Positions 61,740-64,000 of a DNA stretch of 64,000 bases are shown here, one piece after another (the first letter of the stretch is position 1; each line of letters starts with the position of its first letter). Position numbers and translations under genes: made by a program. Where the stretch lies: contig JAXMDB010000005.1 of assembly GCA_046348995.1 (NCBI GenBank), positions 62,001-126,000 of the forward strand, in the 5' to 3' direction. The DNA comes from JANNSX01 sp046348995. GTDB lineage: Bacteria > Pseudomonadota > Alphaproteobacteria > Rhizobiales > Hyphomicrobiaceae. A model generated the notes under the pieces. That model saw only the letters and a list, made by a program, of their open reading frames with translations. It was not told where the DNA came from and searched no databases.

Positions 61740-62513
61740 TCACCCGACCTGCCAGCCACCATCGACGACGATAGATTGCCCCGTGACATAGCGGCTCAAA
61801 TCCGAGGCGAGATAGACATACGTGCCCGCGAGGTGATCGAGCGGACCCAAGTGGCCTACTGGAATCTTGCTCTCCAGTGCCCCGCGGACTTGGGCTTCGG
61901 TCACGCCACGGATCTTCGCGCGGTCGCGGAACAACTGGCGGATCATGTCGGTGTCCATTTGGCCAGGGCAGACGGCGTTGACGAGAATGCCGTCGGCGGC
62001 GAGCTCGGCAGCGAGGCACTGCATCAGCCCGACCATGCCGAACTTCGAGGCCGAGTAGGCCGCGTTCTCACGACCGCCGCGCAATCCGAACAGCGACGAA
62101 GTAAGGATGATACGACCGCCACGCTTGCCGGCGACGATGTGCGGCGCGAGCACTTTCGCGGTGATGAAGGCGCCCGTCAGATTGACGTCGATGACTTTGC
62201 GGAAGCCGGCGACCTCGGTGTCGACGGCATGCTTCAAGAGCAGGATGCCGGCGTTGGGCACGATGATGTCGAGGCGGCCGAAGCGGTCCATGATTTGAGC
62301 GCCCGCTGTTGCCGTCGCCGCCTCGTCGGTGACGTCGAGCGGTACGGCCAAGCAGCTCGATCCGAGAGAAGCAGCCGCCTTCGACACGGCCTCGGCCTGC
62401 ACGTCGGCGATCGCGACCTTCGCACCCTGCTCGAGAAACGCCCGCGCGACCGCCAGTCCGATGCCTTGCGCGCCGCCGGTGATGAACGCGATCTTGCCCT
62501 CGAGCAGCCCCAT
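61740..62513 (-). CDS. Short-chain dehydrogenase/reductase
   Basis: 257 residues, classical SDR: nucleotide motif TGGAQGIGLAVARAF, acidic NAD-selecting Asp in AIADVQAE, NAGI, catalytic Ser in ILTSSLFGL and Tyr-X3-Lys in AAYSASKFG, and C-terminal YVTGQSIVVDGGW. Asp at the end of beta-2 suggests NAD(H). Start at 62513; longer upstream frames lack family support. Runs convergent to the GMC operon and divergent from the M20 gene, with a perfect operator in the gap. Confidence 0.95.
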   Translation of the reverse strand: MGLLEGKIAFITGGAQGIGLAVARAFLEQGAKVAIADVQAEAVSKAAASLGSSCLAVPLDVTDEAATATAGAQIMDRFGRLDIIVPNAGILLLKHAVDTEVAGFRKVIDVNLTGAFITAKVLAPHIVAGKRGGRIILTSSLFGLRGGRENAAYSASKFGMVGLMQCLAAELAADGILVNAVCPGQMDTDMIRQLFRDRAKIRGVTEAQVRGALESKIPVGHLGPLDHLAGTYVYLASDLSRYVTGQSIVVDGGWQVG

Positions 62514-62535
62514 GGATTGTCTCCCGTGCGCTGGA

Positions 62536-62551
62536 TGGATAAACGTATCCA
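62536..62551. promoter_or_regulatory. GntR operator candidate (SDR / M20 gap), perfect dyad
   Basis: TGGATA-AACG-TATCCA, a perfect inverted repeat that extends by one more pair (ATGGATA / TATCCAT, 62535-62552). It lies in the 94-base divergent gap, 23 bases from the SDR start and 56 from the M20 start. Best example of the shared motif. Confidence 0.75.
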
Positions 62552-62607
62552 TGTTTCGCATCGGCGTTTGACGCTGTCCAGCCGCGCGCCGCAGAGAAGG
62601 ATCGCAA

Positions 62608-63846
62608 TTGCGCATGACGGATTGGCTTGACGGCCCCGACGGGCGGCGCGTGGCGGCGGAGATCGGGGCGATCGTCGACGCACGTCGCGGCGAGCTCGTC
62701 GATCTCCTTGGCGCACTCGTCGCCCAAGCTAGTCCCAATCCGCCCGGGAACTGTGCGGGCGTGGCGCGCGTGCTAACGGATTGGCTCGGTGCACGAGGGA
62801 TCTCCTGTGAGAGCATTGCGCGCCATCCGGACAAGCCCAATCTCGTCTCGGCGATAGGAGGGAGGGCGGCTGGGTCACATCTCATCCTCAACGGTCATAT
62901 GGACACGATCGGCCCGGGCGACGAGACGCGCTGGAGCGTGCCGCTCTACGAGATGACGAGTCGTGACGGCCGGCTGTACGGGCTCGGGTCAGGCAATATG
63001 AAAGGAGCGCTCGCCGCGCTGACTTTCGCGTTTGCTCTGTTGCACGATCGCAAACAACTTGGCGGACGGATCACCTACACGGCCGTCGCCGACGAGACGG
63101 TTTTCGGCCCCGATGGTGCCGGCTATCTGCTCGACCAGCGTCCGGACCTTCTCGGCGATGCTGTCATCTGCGGCGAGGGTCCAGGCGACATGACACTCGG
63201 TATTGCCGAGAAGGGAGTTTTCTGGGTCGCGCTTGAGGTCGTCGCTCCAGCCGGACAAGGTATGCTCACGACCCGGGGCTCATCGGCAATTGCGCGGCTG
63301 GCCGCCGCGTTGAGCGAGATCGACGCCTGGAATGACGAGCAGATCGTCCCGCCTTCGGACATCGCGAGCGTCAGCGCTGCAGCGGGCACACATCGGCTGC
63401 GCCTCTCCGTCAATCCCGGAACAATCGCTGGAGGCTATTTCGTCAGCCAGGCCGCATCGAAAGCGCGAGCGGAGGTCGACTTCCGCTTGCCGCCTGGGCT
63501 GACGATCCCACGCATGAGCGCACGGCTCGACGCGCTCGTATCGCGGCATCCGGGGCTCTCCTGGTCGACGATCAAGGGGTGGGACCCGAACTGGTCGCCC
63601 GAAACGAGCGCTATTGCGAGATCGCTCAGCGACGCAGCCTTGCGGGTTCGTGGCGCCGTGCCCGAACCTGTCGTGCGGCTGCCGGCGAGCGATGCGAGCC
63701 GCTGGCGCGCCAGAGGTATTCCCGCGATCTGCTACGGGCCCCAGCCCGAACTCGCGTCCGGCGTCGACGATTACGTTCTCGAGCAGGATCTCGTCGACTG
63801 CGCCAAGGTTTATGTGCTGTCGGCACTCACCTATCTCGCGCGATAA
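62608..63846 (+). CDS. M20-family deacylase/peptidase homologue with altered metal site
   Basis: 412 residues from TTG 62608 (AGAAGG at correct spacing); ATG 62614 is the alternative start. The fold is ArgE/DapE/CPG2-like. The first ligand motif LNGHMDTIG (His97, Asp99) is intact. The bridging-metal Asp is replaced by Asn130 (GSGNMKGALAAL), the usual Glu-Glu pair reads Glu-Thr (ADETVFGPDG), and the late His motif reads ELASGVDDYV. The metal centre is therefore probably modified or lost. It may bind rather than hydrolyse its ligand, or use an unusual mechanism. Precedes a PuuE-like gene by 18 bases. Confidence 0.85.
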   Translation: MRMTDWLDGPDGRRVAAEIGAIVDARRGELVDLLGALVAQASPNPPGNCAGVARVLTDWLGARGISCESIARHPDKPNLVSAIGGRAAGSHLILNGHMDTIGPGDETRWSVPLYEMTSRDGRLYGLGSGNMKGALAALTFAFALLHDRKQLGGRITYTAVADETVFGPDGAGYLLDQRPDLLGDAVICGEGPGDMTLGIAEKGVFWVALEVVAPAGQGMLTTRGSSAIARLAAALSEIDAWNDEQIVPPSDIASVSAAAGTHRLRLSVNPGTIAGGYFVSQAASKARAEVDFRLPPGLTIPRMSARLDALVSRHPGLSWSTIKGWDPNWSPETSAIARSLSDAALRVRGAVPEPVVRLPASDASRWRARGIPAICYGPQPELASGVDDYVLEQDLVDCAKVYVLSALTYLAR

Positions 63847-63864
63847 ACGGCAGAGGGGCAACGC

Positions 63865-64000
63865 ATGCTCATCGATGATCGCGACTATGCCGGCTATGGT
63901 GCTCACCTCCCCGATCCCCAATGGCCAGGTCGCGCGCGCATCGCCGTCAACATCAACGTGAACTTCGAGGGCGGGGGCGAGCATTCCCTGATGGATGGCG
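63865..64000 (+). CDS. Polysaccharide deacetylase / PuuE-like amidohydrolase, 5' part
   Basis: The first 45 codons only; the gene continues beyond the window. The N-terminus (DYAGYGAHLPDPQWPGRARI and NINVNFEGGGEHS) matches the opening of PuuE-type (cofactor-independent allantoinase) members of the polysaccharide deacetylase family (YG-----P-WPG-ARIA---N-E-G-E). AGAGGGG lies upstream. Probably another hydrolase of the same pathway. Confidence 0.7.
   Translation, partial: MLIDDRDYAGYGAHLPDPQWPGRARIAVNINVNFEGGGEHSLMDG

Overview
The window is GC-rich DNA from an alphaproteobacterium, most likely a member of the Hyphomicrobiales (Rhizobiales). The evidence is the core order dnaE / rpsB-tsf-pyrH-frr-uppS-cdsA-dxr-rseP-bamA-lpxD-fabZ-lpxA-lpxI-lpxB, the cell-cycle genes ctrA and sciP with a fliJ-type gene between them, an RpsB with a long C-terminal extension, and an alphaproteobacterial elongator tRNA-Met. 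No species can be named from the sequence alone.

Layout. (1) 1-15.4 kb is accessory: a complete IS66-family element, a frameshifted serine recombinase, and a giant reverse-strand gene (about 10.6 kb) for a secreted RTX / VCBS / FG-GAP protein, now split into four reading frames. The block ends at a 3' fragment of tRNA-Lys(UUU), which looks like the attachment-site scar of an integrated island. (2) 15.8-19.5 kb holds a signalling group: a single-domain response regulator, a hybrid histidine kinase and a double-domain KaiC-like ATPase. (3) 19.8-38.4 kb is core replication, translation, isoprenoid, phospholipid and outer-membrane biogenesis. The genes are intact until lpxI and the first half of lpxB, where many frameshifts are packed into about 1.3 kb. 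(4) 38.4-41.2 kb holds a covalent-flavin-type FAD oxidoreductase and a decayed IS110-family transposase. (5) 41.2-45.6 kb is a cell-cycle cluster: ctrA (with an in-frame TAG stop in the DNA-binding domain), a fliJ-like gene, a lipoprotein, the CtrA inhibitor sciP, then mnmA and tRNA-Met. A tyrosine-integrase remnant abuts the tRNA. (6) 46.0-64.0 kb is an 18-kb catabolic and transport cluster: a BMP-type (nucleoside-like) ABC importer, an MBL-fold lactonase-like enzyme, a GntR/FCD repressor, a cyclase-family hydrolase, an amino-acid-type ABC importer with fused permease and ATPase, an acetoin-dehydrogenase-like E1alpha/E1beta/E2-hydrolase set, a VOC protein, a GMC oxidoreductase with a small partner, an SDR, an M20 homologue with altered metal ligands, and the start of a PuuE-like polysaccharide deacetylase.

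How it fits together. The most interesting new observation is a dyad, TGGATA-N4-TATCCA, in four separate promoter gaps of region 6 (50655, 52263, 53045, 62536). One lies beside the GntR gene itself. This makes the 18 kb look like one regulon for uptake and breakdown of an unidentified, probably nitrogen-containing, compound. Second in interest is the pattern of damage to genes that are normally essential (ctrA, lpxB): either clustered sequencing or assembly errors or genuine lesions, to be settled from reads. Third is the giant surface protein, with two separate groups of seven FG-GAP blades.
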